From positions 1-49,656 of the forward strand of contig QHME01000016.1 in the NCBI GenBank assembly GCA_003258735.1: 49,656 nucleotides of DNA, given 5' to 3'. The DNA comes from Candidatus Melainabacteria bacterium (GTDB taxonomy: Bacteria > Cyanobacteriota > Vampirovibrionia > Gastranaerophilales > Gastranaerophilaceae). Numbering within the stretch: position 1 is the stretch's first letter; every line of letters starts with the position of its first letter. Positions 1-8,936 of the stretch are shown here, piece after piece. The notes below the pieces were generated by a model, which saw only the letters and a list, made by a program, of their open reading frames with translations, ran no database searches and was not told the DNA's origin. The translations under genes were made by a program, and so were the position numbers.

Positions 1-3000
1 GATTTTTCACCGTTGAAAGTTCCATCCCCATCACCTTCGTGGTAGTAGTAATTTCTTTCGTGTTCATCACGTCCAATGTCAGTAACATCATCAGGTCTAA
101 CCGCATGTCCTGTCGGAATACCATCAGAACCAATAACTTTGTTAGTCGAATCATCTTTTTCTTTAGTAAATCCGTTTTGTCCAAAGTCAACGTGAATACC
201 GTTAGCATAGATTTGGTCAGCCGTAATATCTAATTTACCGTTATCTAAAACCGCATTGTTTACCCTAACCGTAGAATCAGCATACGCATAATAACCATCA
301 ACATCCACACCATCCGGACGAATGTTTTTGTTAATATCTAAAGCTTTAAGTGTTACATTGTTAGGTAAAACTTCGTGCATATAATCTTCTTTGTCATAAC
401 CTTTATCTGCAGCCCAACCGTCAGGTCTTTCACCAAAGTAGTCAGCCGGAGTAACAGAAGGGTCTTCAATATGACCAAGATTGTTGATTGTTAAGTTTTT
501 ACCACGAGTGATAGCAGTGATATCACCTTCCGCTGTAATATTATTTATGTAAGTGTTGCCAGAAAATTCAACATCAATATCGCCTTCTCGAGCAATCATG
601 TTACAAACTTTGTTTTCAGTGTATTTGTCGTCTAATCCTTTCATATAGATATTTTGGTTAGCCAAAACATCCATAGAATACCCATCCGCAGCTTTAGTTT
701 GGTTGAAAGTAAGTTTGTTGTCTTTAGCTCCTATATCTCCGTTAGAGATAAGAGAAATTCCCCATCCTTCAACATTAGCTTTTGTAGGGTCAGAAGAAGT
801 GTTAATCATGTTGTAACGTTTACCAGTATTGGTGTCACCGTAATCATCATCAACCGTAAGGATAACTCTGCCATCAGCTTTGATGTTGTCAATGTTCATA
901 TCAGAATCAATAGCCGCATAGTTGATGACTAAATCTTCCGGTTTAATAGCATCTTTAGTACTAGCTGTGGTTGTAGCATTAACTTTTCCTTTGATATTAG
1001 CGTTGATAGATTTTGTAAAATCACGAGAACCGTCAGCTTTAGGTCCGATACCTGTACAACCAGAACCATTGCAAGCATTTTGTTGAACACCAAGCCCAAT
1101 AGTTCCGTCAGTAACATTCATGTTAAGGTCGTTGTCAGCTTTTAATAAAACTTTTTCAACCCCATAGTTAAGAATGCTACCGTTGTTTACAGTGATGTCG
1201 ATGTTGTTACCAGCGGTTATGTAGTTGTTGTTTTCAGTTTTGTCACCTATTGTAACGTTACTGTTTTTGTTGTCAATTTTAACATTTTTGCCTGCATTAA
1301 CAAGCCCTTGAACATTCACCCCACCTTTGCCTGTGTTGGTGATGTTGATGTTGTCTGTAGAATTTACCCTGCCTGTGCTGTTTAAGTTAATTCCACCGTT
1401 TGTATTAATTAAATTAACATTGTTTTCAGTACCTGAAATTTTTCCGTTGATATCAAAATTTGTACCGTTGTTTGTCATTGTTAATTCAGAATTTTTAGTA
1501 TCAACAGTGCCATTAACTTTCAATGTACCAGCTTTGTTGGTAATTGTTGTTTCTCCGTTAATCAAATAGAATGGTACAACGGTGTCTGGATCAACCATTT
1601 GATTAGCAACATATTTTGTATTGTCGTTAGTAACAGAGCCATCAATATTTAAGCCGCCATTACCTTCGTTTGTGATATTTAATTTTCCAGAAGTATTAAC
1701 AGAACCTGTTTGGGAAATATTTAAAGCATCACCCTTATTCAATATATTAGTCGTAGCATCAACATCTTTTGCGTTTACAGTTCCGTTAATGTTCAAGTTC
1801 CCATTATTATTAATGATGTTGGTTGTACCTGCAACAGGGTGAGCAAATTCATCATCATCTTGCATTGTGCCGTTTTGTTTAACTGTACCATTGATGTTAA
1901 ATTCTGTACCGTTGTTCGTTAAAGTTACATCTCCGCCATCATTTAAAACTTTTCCATTTTCGTTGATGTCGAAGTTACCTTTGTTGTTTGTCATAACAAG
2001 TTGAGGTGAATTTGTTTTGGCATTAGTTGATGAAACAGTGCCGTTTACAATCAAGCCCCCTTCACCATTATTGGTAAATTTAGCATCTTCGTAGTTATAA
2101 GTACCATTTACTGTTAATGCCCCAGCTTCGTTTGTGACAGTAGATTTTTCAGAATTTACAATTCCGTTTACTGTTAAACCACCTTTACCTGTGTTCAACA
2201 TAGCCAAGTTTCCGAGACTGTCAACAGAACCATCTGCAGCAACATTCAAACCGCCAGCTGCATAGTTTGTAATATTTGCCGTTCCATCGTTTGAAACTTT
2301 GCCTGAAATATTCAAGGCTGCCATTCTGTCGTTTCTAGCGTTTGCAGAATCAGTTTTCCCTGCAATTCCGTTTTGAATAGACAAATCACCTTGATTATTA
2401 ACTGTCCCAGAAATATTTAAGCCATTATCACCTGTATTGGTAATAGTAGTTTTACCTTTAGTGTCTATATTACCTGTGATATTTAAACCTGATTTTGTGT
2501 CAACTTTATAAGTGTATTTGATTCCGTTGTCATCAAATGTAACTTCTTGACCTTCAGCAGGAACATTAAAAATTTGAGTAGTGCCATTGTTTCTAACATT
2601 ACCAGAGATATTCAAATCACCGTTGTTGTTATTAAGTTTAACAAGACCATTTGCGTTTGAAATGTTACCTGCGATATTGATACCATCAGTACCAATGTTT
2701 CTAACTTCAATGTTACCAGTACCAAAATTTTTAACTTCACCTGAGATATTAACACCTGCATTTTCGGAAGTTTGATTTGTTGTGATATAAATGTTTCCGT
2801 TGCTACTAGCAAATCCGTTTGCAGCATTAAGGTTATCAGTGTTTACAAGTTGATTAAATAACGCGTTGGCTTGGGCATTTTCACCTTTGCCAAATGTTGT
2901 CATTTTGCTTTCATTCACTCCGGCGATAATTCCGCCACCTTTTCCAACGGTAACTTTGCCACCGCTAAGTGTTACATCATTTGCTGCAATAACTTTACCA

Positions 3001-3515
3001 TTTATTGTAATTGGTTTACCGTTATTAGATTCTGTTAAAGCTGTCATATTAGCTGTTGGATTCTTCTTGTAGTTGTCATAGATTTGAGAACTTGGAGTGT
3101 ATACCCCTAATGACCCAACGTTAAGCACACCAGATGCGCCAACAACCATTCCGTTAGGAGAAACAAATATAGCTTTTCCATTGTAGAAGTTGCCATCTCT
3201 GACTGTGTTTACTAAACCATTAATGTTGATTTTGTTATCAACTAAGTTTACAAATGTAGAAATATCAGTTGCACCATATTTATAGATAAGGTTTGCAACA
3301 TCACCTTTATCAAGGTTGAAATCTTTGTATTTTCTGTAACCTATGTCGCTACCATTAATTAATGCACCAGGGGTAATGTTATATACACCGTTACTTCCGT
3401 TTACACCGGAAATTTCAGTTGCAACAACAGATAACAACATTGTTTGATGTGATAAGAATAATGTGGTTAGGGCTGCCGCAATTATTCTTTTTGGTTTTCT
3501 GCTGCAATTGCTCAT
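1..3515 (-). CDS. Large filamentous adhesin with haemagglutinin-type (TPS) N-terminal domain, partial
   Basis: At least 1171 codons are open on the minus strand and the gene continues past the left edge. Residues 1-32 form a signal peptide (KRIIAAALTTLFL, cleavage near VVA/TEISG). Residues ~35-140 look like the haemagglutination/TPS secretion domain, including IFVSPNGMVVGASGVLNVGS at ~117-136, the family's NPNG-type motif. After that come many imperfect repeats of the form L-x-I-x-G-x-V-x-N-x-G, as in a beta-solenoid. The family is exported, often through a TpsB-type outer-membrane partner, and mediates attachment; no partner gene is visible here. ATG at 3515 is preferred because AAGGA lies 6 bases upstream; an in-frame ATG at 3530 lacks a site. 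It resembles LktA-like filamentous adhesins, but the ligand is unknown. Confidence 0.85.
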   Translation of the reverse strand, partial: MSNCSRKPKRIIAAALTTLFLSHQTMLLSVVATEISGVNGSNGVYNITPGALINGSDIGYRKYKDFNLDKGDVANLIYKYGATDISTFVNLVDNKININGLVNTVRDGNFYNGKAIFVSPNGMVVGASGVLNVGSLGVYTPSSQIYDNYKKNPTANMTALTESNNGKPITINGKVIAANDVTLSGGKVTVGKGGGIIAGVNESKMTTFGKGENAQANALFNQLVNTDNLNAANGFASSNGNIYITTNQTSENAGVNISGEVKNFGTGNIEVRNIGTDGINIAGNISNANGLVKLNNNNGDLNISGNVRNNGTTQIFNVPAEGQEVTFDDNGIKYTYKVDTKSGLNITGNIDTKGKTTITNTGDNGLNISGTVNNQGDLSIQNGIAGKTDSANARNDRMAALNISGKVSNDGTANITNYAAGGLNVAADGSVDSLGNLAMLNTGKGGLTVNGIVNSEKSTVTNEAGALTVNGTYNYEDAKFTNNGEGGLIVNGTVSSTNAKTNSPQLVMTNNKGNFDINENGKVLNDGGDVTLTNNGTEFNINGTVKQNGTMQDDDEFAHPVAGTTNIINNNGNLNINGTVNAKDVDATTNILNKGDALNISQTGSVNTSGKLNITNEGNGGLNIDGSVTNDNTKYVANQMVDPDTVVPFYLINGETTITNKAGTLKVNGTVDTKNSELTMTNNGTNFDINGKISGTENNVNLINTNGGINLNSTGRVNSTDNINITNTGKGGVNVQGLVNAGKNVKIDNKNSNVTIGDKTENNNYITAGNNIDITVNNGSILNYGVEKVLLKADNDLNMNVTDGTIGLGVQQNACNGSGCTGIGPKADGSRDFTKSINANIKGKVNATTTASTKDAIKPEDLVINYAAIDSDMNIDNIKADGRVILTVDDDYGDTNTGKRYNMINTSSDPTKANVEGWGISLISNGDIGAKDNKLTFNQTKAADGYSMDVLANQNIYMKGLDDKYTENKVCNMIAREGDIDVEFSGNTYINNITAEGDITAITRGKNLTINNLGHIEDPSVTPADYFGERPDGWAADKGYDKEDYMHEVLPNNVTLKALDINKNIRPDGVDVDGYYAYADSTVRVNNAVLDNGKLDITADQIYANGIHVDFGQNGFTKEKDDSTNKVIGSDGIPTGHAVRPDDVTDIGRDEHERNYYYHEGDGDGTFNGEK

Positions 3516-3530
3516 TTTGAATCCTTTCAT

Positions 3531-3558
3531 ATAACGTTATTAAAAATTATCGATAATT
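3531..3558. promoter_or_regulatory. Two adjacent perfect palindromes upstream of the adhesin
   Basis: ATAACGTTAT (3531-3540) and AATTATCGATAATT (3545-3558) lie 16-43 bases upstream of the adhesin start. They sit between a possible extended -10 (TGCTAGAAT, minus strand, about 3585-3593) and the ribosome-binding site. They could be an operator or an mRNA structure; no regulator is identified. Apart from these, bases 3516-3708 show nothing I can name. Confidence 0.35.
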
Positions 3559-3708
3559 AACTTCCAGAATATTTCTATTCTAGCAAGAGCACACAAGAAA
3601 ATATCATTTTGTTACGATATTTTAAAGGCATGACTATTCTGTCATACTTGATTAATAACGTCTGTAATTTTTCAAAATTGCTATTAATACATATAATATT
3701 AAGTATTG

Positions 3709-5166
3709 TTACTCAGGAATATTTATAAGTTTGCTACTGCCAAAATTGTATATAACATAGAAAATAACCAATAATGTGCACATTTGGATTACTCCTGAAA
3801 TACTTGAGCAGTATGTTTTAAATATATACAAAAGTATTCCTGTTGGTATAAAAGTAAACACAATTCTCAAGACTACATTTCTTGGGAAATAGATGTTTAA
3901 ATTTGGAATTACAAAAATTATACTTTGTAAAAAGTATAAGAAATTAGCTGCAAGTGTTGCTAATCCAGCCCCAACTAATCCCATTTTTGGAATAAGTACA
4001 ATATTTAATACAACTCCAATAATGCCTGAAATTAATTTGATAATAAATTCAATATGAGTTTTGTTTGCAAGGTGATATTGCAATGTCGTATAATCTGTCA
4101 TAGCTAGGAAAAATACCCCAAAAGAAAAATATGGAACAAGTGTGCTAGCCTCATACATTTTTGCATTTTGGATAAATAGATGAGTATAGTCTGCGCTATA
4201 GCATGAAATTATTGTAACAACAGGCAAAGCGACCAAGATGTAGTAACCTAAAAATCTCGTAATAATAGGTCTGACATCAATTTTCCCTTCATATAAGTTA
4301 ATAATTCTAGGTATTGCAGCGACTGTAATCATTGCAAATAGTGTCATTAGGATAGGTAAGGTCAATCCATAACCAGCACCAACCAATGCCGCTTTTGAAA
4401 AGCCACTGATACCGTTCATAATAAATTTGTTACTTTGGGTTATAATCCAAGCGCTAAGTGAAGTTGCGGCTATAGGAATACCATATTTCATAATTGGTAA
4501 AATAAATTTCCACTCAATCTTTTGAAATTTAAAAACCTTTAAAATTTCACTCTGATAGAGCAATAATATATCTATTAGTGATATTGAAACTCCCATACCT
4601 AACAGTATAGAGGCAGCTCCAAGATGGAAGAATTTTGCGAAAAATACTGTCAAGAATATCGTTGCAAATTGGTTTAAAATCGTTGTTATTGTGTAGGATA
4701 TTGGTTTTAATTGTGCTCTTAGTAATTGAGACAATAAAGCTCTGATTGCAACAGGGATAATCAATACCAAAACTGAAAGAAAATATTTAAATGGAACATG
4801 GAAAAAACTGTATAAGTTGTCTTTGAAGATAAAAGATATTCCAAACATCAACACCATGTTGATTGAAAGAATAGCAACAAGGGTTGTTAGATATTTAGGT
4901 AAGTCGTCAACAAGTTGGTGGTGTCTGAAAAATCTCAAACCTGATAATCCTACCCAATCTGAAAAAATGATACAAAGGAATGATAACATTGCAATTGAAA
5001 TTGTGTATAAGCCGTACTGTTCTTGTGAAAACAAGCTTGTATAAATCGGTACGGTTATCATATTGCCAAACATTCCGCAAAGTTTAGACGGAAAGTATTT
5101 TATCATATCTGTAAAAATGCCTTTTATCTCTTTTTCTTCAAGTTCTTTATTTTCTATATATTCCAT
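3709..5166 (-). CDS. Polysaccharide/oligosaccharide flippase-like membrane protein (MOP superfamily)
   Basis: The 485-residue protein is mostly hydrophobic with about 12-14 predicted membrane segments. After a charged N-terminal tail (MEYIENKELEEKE) comes KYFPSKLCGMFGNMITVPIYTSLFSQEQYGLYTI, the typical first-helix region of Wzx/RfbX-like flippases. Proteins of this type move lipid-linked glycans or similar amphiphiles across the inner membrane. The exact substrate cannot be told. The start has GAGGA three bases before ATG. It begins 14 bases after the rimO stop, so the two are probably co-transcribed. No glycosyltransferase cluster surrounds it, so this is an isolated flippase rather than part of a visible capsule locus. 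Confidence 0.8.
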   Translation of the reverse strand: MEYIENKELEEKEIKGIFTDMIKYFPSKLCGMFGNMITVPIYTSLFSQEQYGLYTISIAMLSFLCIIFSDWVGLSGLRFFRHHQLVDDLPKYLTTLVAILSINMVLMFGISFIFKDNLYSFFHVPFKYFLSVLVLIIPVAIRALLSQLLRAQLKPISYTITTILNQFATIFLTVFFAKFFHLGAASILLGMGVSISLIDILLLYQSEILKVFKFQKIEWKFILPIMKYGIPIAATSLSAWIITQSNKFIMNGISGFSKAALVGAGYGLTLPILMTLFAMITVAAIPRIINLYEGKIDVRPIITRFLGYYILVALPVVTIISCYSADYTHLFIQNAKMYEASTLVPYFSFGVFFLAMTDYTTLQYHLANKTHIEFIIKLISGIIGVVLNIVLIPKMGLVGAGLATLAANFLYFLQSIIFVIPNLNIYFPRNVVLRIVFTFIPTGILLYIFKTYCSSISGVIQMCTLLVIFYVIYNFGSSKLINIPE

Positions 5167-5180
5167 AATTCCTCTTTATT

Positions 5181-6485
5181 TTATACAATTTCACCAAATA
5201 AATCGTATTCATCTGCGCGCGTAATTTTGACCTCTTCTATATCACCAGGAACGACCGGTTCATTTGATTTTGCATAAACAACTCCATCAATTTCCGGTGC
5301 ATCATGTTCTGATCTTAATATGACAATTTCGTCATCAGTGTATCCCTCAACGATACATTTTATGGTTGAACCTATATATTTTTCGTTGTTTTCAAGAGAG
5401 ATTTGTTGTTGTAATTTCATCAACCTATCTCTTCTTTCTCTTTTTACTTTTTCGCTCAAATGCCCTTTTAGCTTGTCAGAGTATGTTCCTTTTTCTCTTG
5501 AATATTCAAAAGCTCCCATTCTGTCAAATTTGACATCCTTTACAAATTGATACAAATCCTCAAATTCTTCTTCAGTTTCTCCAGGATAACCTACAATTAG
5601 CGAGGTTCTGACAGATACATTAGGGATTCTTTCTCTAATTTTTGCAACGAGTTTTCTATAATCCATAACAGGACGTCTCATGGATTCTAGCACTCTAGGA
5701 TGAGAGTGCTGCAAAGGTATATCTACGTATTTAACCACTTTATCCAGTTTGGCTATTGCATCAATCAGTTCATCCGTCATTTGAGTTGGATATGCGTACA
5801 TAATTCTTATCCAAGACAAGTTTTCGATTTTATTAAGTTCTTCTAATAATTCAGGTAGAGCCTGCTTCCCATATAAATCAATACCATAAGAAGATGTGTC
5901 TTGCGCAATCAATATGATTTCAGTTACACCCTTATTAACAAGTTCATTTGCTTCTTTTACAATGTTTTCAATAGGTCTAGAATTATATTTACCTCTAAGT
6001 TTCGGAATTATACAGTATCCGCATTGGTAATTACATCCTTCACCGATTTTTAGGTATGAACTCGCTCCAACAGTAATTTGTTGTCTTTCAATGTCTTCTG
6101 GGTATATATATTTAGGGTCTTTGTCAATGATACTTTCATATTCTTTCCCTTTAGCGATATCATCAACGATTTTTACAACGTCTTTTAGATTAGATGTTCC
6201 AATCATTCCAGCAAGTTCAGGAATCGCGTCTTTTAAGTCTTTATCGTGTTTTTGAGAAAGGCAACCTGTAACGATTACTTTCTTTCCTTCGTCAATCATT
6301 TGTAAAATACTTTGTACAGATTCTTTTTCTGCATCGTGAATAAACGAACAAGTGTTTACTATTACAATATCTGCGTCTGTTTCGTCAAGAGTTATCGTAT
6401 AACCTTTTTTTGCTAACATGCCTAGCATAAGCTCTGCATCTACCAAGTTTTTAGCGCATCCATGATTTATTAGTGATATTTTCAT
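5181..6485 (-). CDS. rimO: Ribosomal protein S12 methylthiotransferase RimO
   Basis: RimO is a radical SAM enzyme that adds a methylthio group to the conserved aspartate of ribosomal protein S12. The N-terminal UPF0004 domain supplies three cluster cysteines: C10 (NHGCAKN), C46 (VNTCSF) and C75 (VTGCLS). The radical SAM motif CNYQCGYC supplies C151, C155 and C158 and is followed by IIPKLRGKYNSRP, a RimO-type rather than MiaB-type context. A TRAM domain ends the protein. The chosen start at 6485 gives 434 residues, normal for the family, and has AAGGGA four bases upstream; a start at 6512 would add nine poorly fitting residues. It is divergent from the U32 gene. Confidence 0.95.
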   Translation of the reverse strand: MKISLINHGCAKNLVDAELMLGMLAKKGYTITLDETDADIVIVNTCSFIHDAEKESVQSILQMIDEGKKVIVTGCLSQKHDKDLKDAIPELAGMIGTSNLKDVVKIVDDIAKGKEYESIIDKDPKYIYPEDIERQQITVGASSYLKIGEGCNYQCGYCIIPKLRGKYNSRPIENIVKEANELVNKGVTEIILIAQDTSSYGIDLYGKQALPELLEELNKIENLSWIRIMYAYPTQMTDELIDAIAKLDKVVKYVDIPLQHSHPRVLESMRRPVMDYRKLVAKIRERIPNVSVRTSLIVGYPGETEEEFEDLYQFVKDVKFDRMGAFEYSREKGTYSDKLKGHLSEKVKRERRDRLMKLQQQISLENNEKYIGSTIKCIVEGYTDDEIVILRSEHDAPEIDGVVYAKSNEPVVPGDIEEVKITRADEYDLFGEIV

Positions 6486-6556
6486 AATTTCCCTTTTTAA
6501 CAATAGTATCATTAATTGTAAAATTTGTTCTATATATTACAAATTCTTGATTATTT

Positions 6557-6574
6557 TGTTATAAAATATACCTA
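6557..6574 (+). promoter_or_regulatory. Extended -10 promoter giving near-leaderless U32-family mRNA
   Basis: TGT-TATAAA at 6557-6565 matches an extended -10 (TGnTATAAT). Its last base is 8 bases before the ATG at 6574, so transcription should begin 1-2 bases from the start codon. There is no Shine-Dalgarno sequence. No good -35 is seen, as is usual with an extended -10. Confidence 0.6.
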
Positions 6575-8343
6575 TGAAAAGTGTTGAATTATTAGCTCCT
6601 GCAAAAAATTTAGAAATTGCGATTGCTGCAATCAATAGTGGTGCAGATGCAATTTATATCGGAGCGCAAAGTTTTGGAGCAAGAAAAAATGCCCCAAATC
6701 CATTATCAGATATAGAAAAACTTGTGAATTATGCGCATAAATTTTATGTGAAAATACACGTTGTTATTAATACAATTCTTAATGATTCTGAGTTGTCAGA
6801 AGCGGTTACTTTAATTAATAAATTATACGACATAGGTGTAGATGCTATTATAGTCCAAGATATGGGGCTAATAGAAATGGCTGCGGAAGGCAAGCTTCCT
6901 CCTATTCAGCTCCATGCAAGCACCCAATGTAATAACAGAACCTTGGAAAAAGCAAAATTTTTTGAAGAAGTTGGAGTCTCTCGTGTAATTTTGGCGCGTG
7001 AGTTATCTGTTGATAAAATTTCAGAAATTTGTAACAGTGTTTCTTGTGAAGTTGAGACTTTTATTCATGGTGCGCTATGCGTATCATACAGTGGTCAGTG
7101 CTATTTTTCTTATGCTAACGGTGGGCGTTCAGCTAATCGTGGAGAATGTGCGCAACCTTGTAGAAAAAAATATTCTTTAATAGATGCTAATGGAAAAGTT
7201 ATATTAAAGGATAAGTATTTGTTATCATTGAAAGATTTTAATGCCTCTAAAAGTATCGCTAAACTTATTAATTGCGGTGTAAAATCATTTAAAATAGAAG
7301 GTCGTTTGAAGGATATTAATTACGTTAAAAATGTTGTAGCTTATTATAACATTTTGATAAACGAGTATGCTAATCGAGTATCTTCAGGTAAAGTATTTTT
7401 GGATTTTGAACCAAATGTAGATAAAACATTTAATAGAGGTTACACTGATTATTTTCTAAATGGACGTGGACAATGTTTCAACTTTTTGTCTCCAAAGTCA
7501 CGAGGAGAAAAGCTTGGCAAGATTAAGCGAATTTTTCATAACTATTTTGAAATTGATGCAAAACTAAATCCTCAAGATGGAGTTTGCTATATTTCGGATG
7601 GTGAGATGAAGGGTTTTTTAGTGAATAAAGTTGAAGGTAATAAGGTCTATCCAAATAAAATGGAAGGTTTAAAAAGCGGACTGTTATTGTATCGCAATTT
7701 TGATTCATCTTTTGAAAAAGCTTTGAGTATATCTAAAACGGTTAGAAAAATTAAAGTTGATTTCACTCTGCGCGATAGAAAATTGACTGCAAAAGATGAA
7801 GATAACAATGTTGTATTTTTAGATATTCCAAAGGGTGAGACTCCAAATAATTTGGAAAAACTTAAAAGTAACATAACTACACAATTGTCTAAAACCGGTG
7901 ATAGTGACTTTTATACTGGTAATATTTCGATAAGGGATGAAAGTATCCCATTTTTGCCTGTTTCAAAAATTAATGAATTACGCAGACAAATATTAAGTTT
8001 GTTAATGGATGAACGCTTAAAAAATTATAAACGAATAGCCCAAAAACATATAAAATATGCGAAATTTCCTGAAGAAAAAATGGATTATAGAGCAAATGTT
8101 TATAATAAAATGGCGATGGAATTTTATCAAAAATGTCAATGTGAAGTAAGTGAAATGGCACTGGAATCTCAGGTTAAAATCCCATCAAATATTGAACTAA
8201 TGCGTACAAAACATTGTTTGAAATTTGCCTCAGGTATGTGTGGAAAGCCTTGTGGTAAGTTATATTTACAAGATGTTAAAGGTAAAAAATATCCGTTAGG
8301 TTTTGATTGTAAAAATTGTGAAATGGTTGTATATAGTCCATAA
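6574..8343 (+). CDS. Peptidase U32 family protein, RlhA-like
   Basis: 589 residues. The N-terminus (VELLAPAKNLE, GADAIYIGAQSFGAR) is the U32 TIM-barrel start. The family signature ETFIHGALCVSYSGQCYFS lies at ~161-179, with C169, C176, C192 and C196 (GECAQPC) as probable Fe-S ligands. Residues beyond ~380 match the extended C-terminal region of RlhA-type members. The extreme C-terminus carries another Cys cluster (MCGKPCGKLY, DCKNCEMV). Known RlhA makes 5-hydroxycytidine in 23S rRNA; other U32 members hydroxylate tRNA or are called collagenases, so the substrate is inferred. The gene has no Shine-Dalgarno site and appears near-leaderless. It is divergent from rimO, another translation-modification gene. 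Confidence 0.85.
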   Translation: MKSVELLAPAKNLEIAIAAINSGADAIYIGAQSFGARKNAPNPLSDIEKLVNYAHKFYVKIHVVINTILNDSELSEAVTLINKLYDIGVDAIIVQDMGLIEMAAEGKLPPIQLHASTQCNNRTLEKAKFFEEVGVSRVILARELSVDKISEICNSVSCEVETFIHGALCVSYSGQCYFSYANGGRSANRGECAQPCRKKYSLIDANGKVILKDKYLLSLKDFNASKSIAKLINCGVKSFKIEGRLKDINYVKNVVAYYNILINEYANRVSSGKVFLDFEPNVDKTFNRGYTDYFLNGRGQCFNFLSPKSRGEKLGKIKRIFHNYFEIDAKLNPQDGVCYISDGEMKGFLVNKVEGNKVYPNKMEGLKSGLLLYRNFDSSFEKALSISKTVRKIKVDFTLRDRKLTAKDEDNNVVFLDIPKGETPNNLEKLKSNITTQLSKTGDSDFYTGNISIRDESIPFLPVSKINELRRQILSLLMDERLKNYKRIAQKHIKYAKFPEEKMDYRANVYNKMAMEFYQKCQCEVSEMALESQVKIPSNIELMRTKHCLKFASGMCGKPCGKLYLQDVKGKKYPLGFDCKNCEMVVYSP

Positions 8344-8348
8344 TAAGA

Positions 8349-8372
8349 AAAGCTCCTAAATTTAGGAGCTTT
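8349..8372. terminator. Bidirectional terminator
   Basis: A perfect 24-base palindrome centred on CTCCTAAATTTAGGAG, with short A and T flanks, sits just after the U32 stop and before the convergent isochorismatase-like gene's end. It probably serves both strands. Confidence 0.75.
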
Positions 8373-8393
8373 CTAGTTGTTTTATATCAAAGA

Positions 8394-8936
8394 TTATTTG
8401 ATAAGTGTTTGCACCTCTTTGAAATTAGGATGTTTTGAAGTCTTTAGCCATTCAAACAGGACGATTTCAGTACAAGAGATTTTTGCTCCATATTGTTTTA
8501 ATAATTCTAAACCTGTTTTGTATTCGCTTTTGTTACGGCTTGCACAAGCATCTTTTACTACATAAACTTCATATCCTTCATTTATTAGTGCTGCAGCTGT
8601 TTGTAATACACAAATGTGTGTCTCAATTCCACCGATAACAATTTGTTTTTTGCCTAAAGCTCGAATTTTTTCAGCAAAAGCTGGCTCGAGCATTGCTGAA
8701 AAAGATGCCTTTTCAGTAATAAATGCCTCTTCAGCTAGTGCTTCTTTTAGCTGAGGTACGGTATTTCCAAGTCCTTTTGGATATTGTTCTGTTACAATTG
8801 TTGGAATATTTAAGATATTTGCAGCTTTTGCAATTTTTGTCATGTTTTTGGCTGTATCTTCACCATATTTACTAGCTAGAACTAATCTATCTTGTATATC
8901 AATGATTACCAGTGCGCTGTCTTCAATATTTAGCAT
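8394..8936 (-). CDS. Isochorismatase-fold cysteine hydrolase
   Basis: 180 residues, the usual size of stand-alone isochorismatase-like hydrolases (YcaC/ISOC1 type). The catalytic triad is visible: D13 in VIIDIQDRL, K76 in TEKASFSA and C109 in GIETHICVLQTA. The family hydrolyses amides or vinyl ethers; the substrate here is not predictable, and nothing suggests siderophore synthesis. The ATG overlaps the stop of the upstream gene by one base (TAATG), so translation is coupled. It is the last gene of a minus-strand run that includes ftsE and ftsX. Confidence 0.85.
   Translation of the reverse strand: MLNIEDSALVIIDIQDRLVLASKYGEDTAKNMTKIAKAANILNIPTIVTEQYPKGLGNTVPQLKEALAEEAFITEKASFSAMLEPAFAEKIRALGKKQIVIGGIETHICVLQTAAALINEGYEVYVVKDACASRNKSEYKTGLELLKQYGAKISCTEIVLFEWLKTSKHPNFKEVQTLIK

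Noticed and set aside
2041..2761. Short repeated strings in the adhesin that might look like a CRISPR or non-coding repeat array
   Set aside because: Repeat units are imperfect, in frame and translate to a beta-solenoid motif; there are no uniform repeats or unique spacers.
1327..3072. Open frames on the plus strand across the adhesin region with hydrophobic translations
   Set aside because: They are antisense to an intact, long coding frame with a signal peptide and typical repeat codons; their hydrophobicity reflects the repeat-rich complement.
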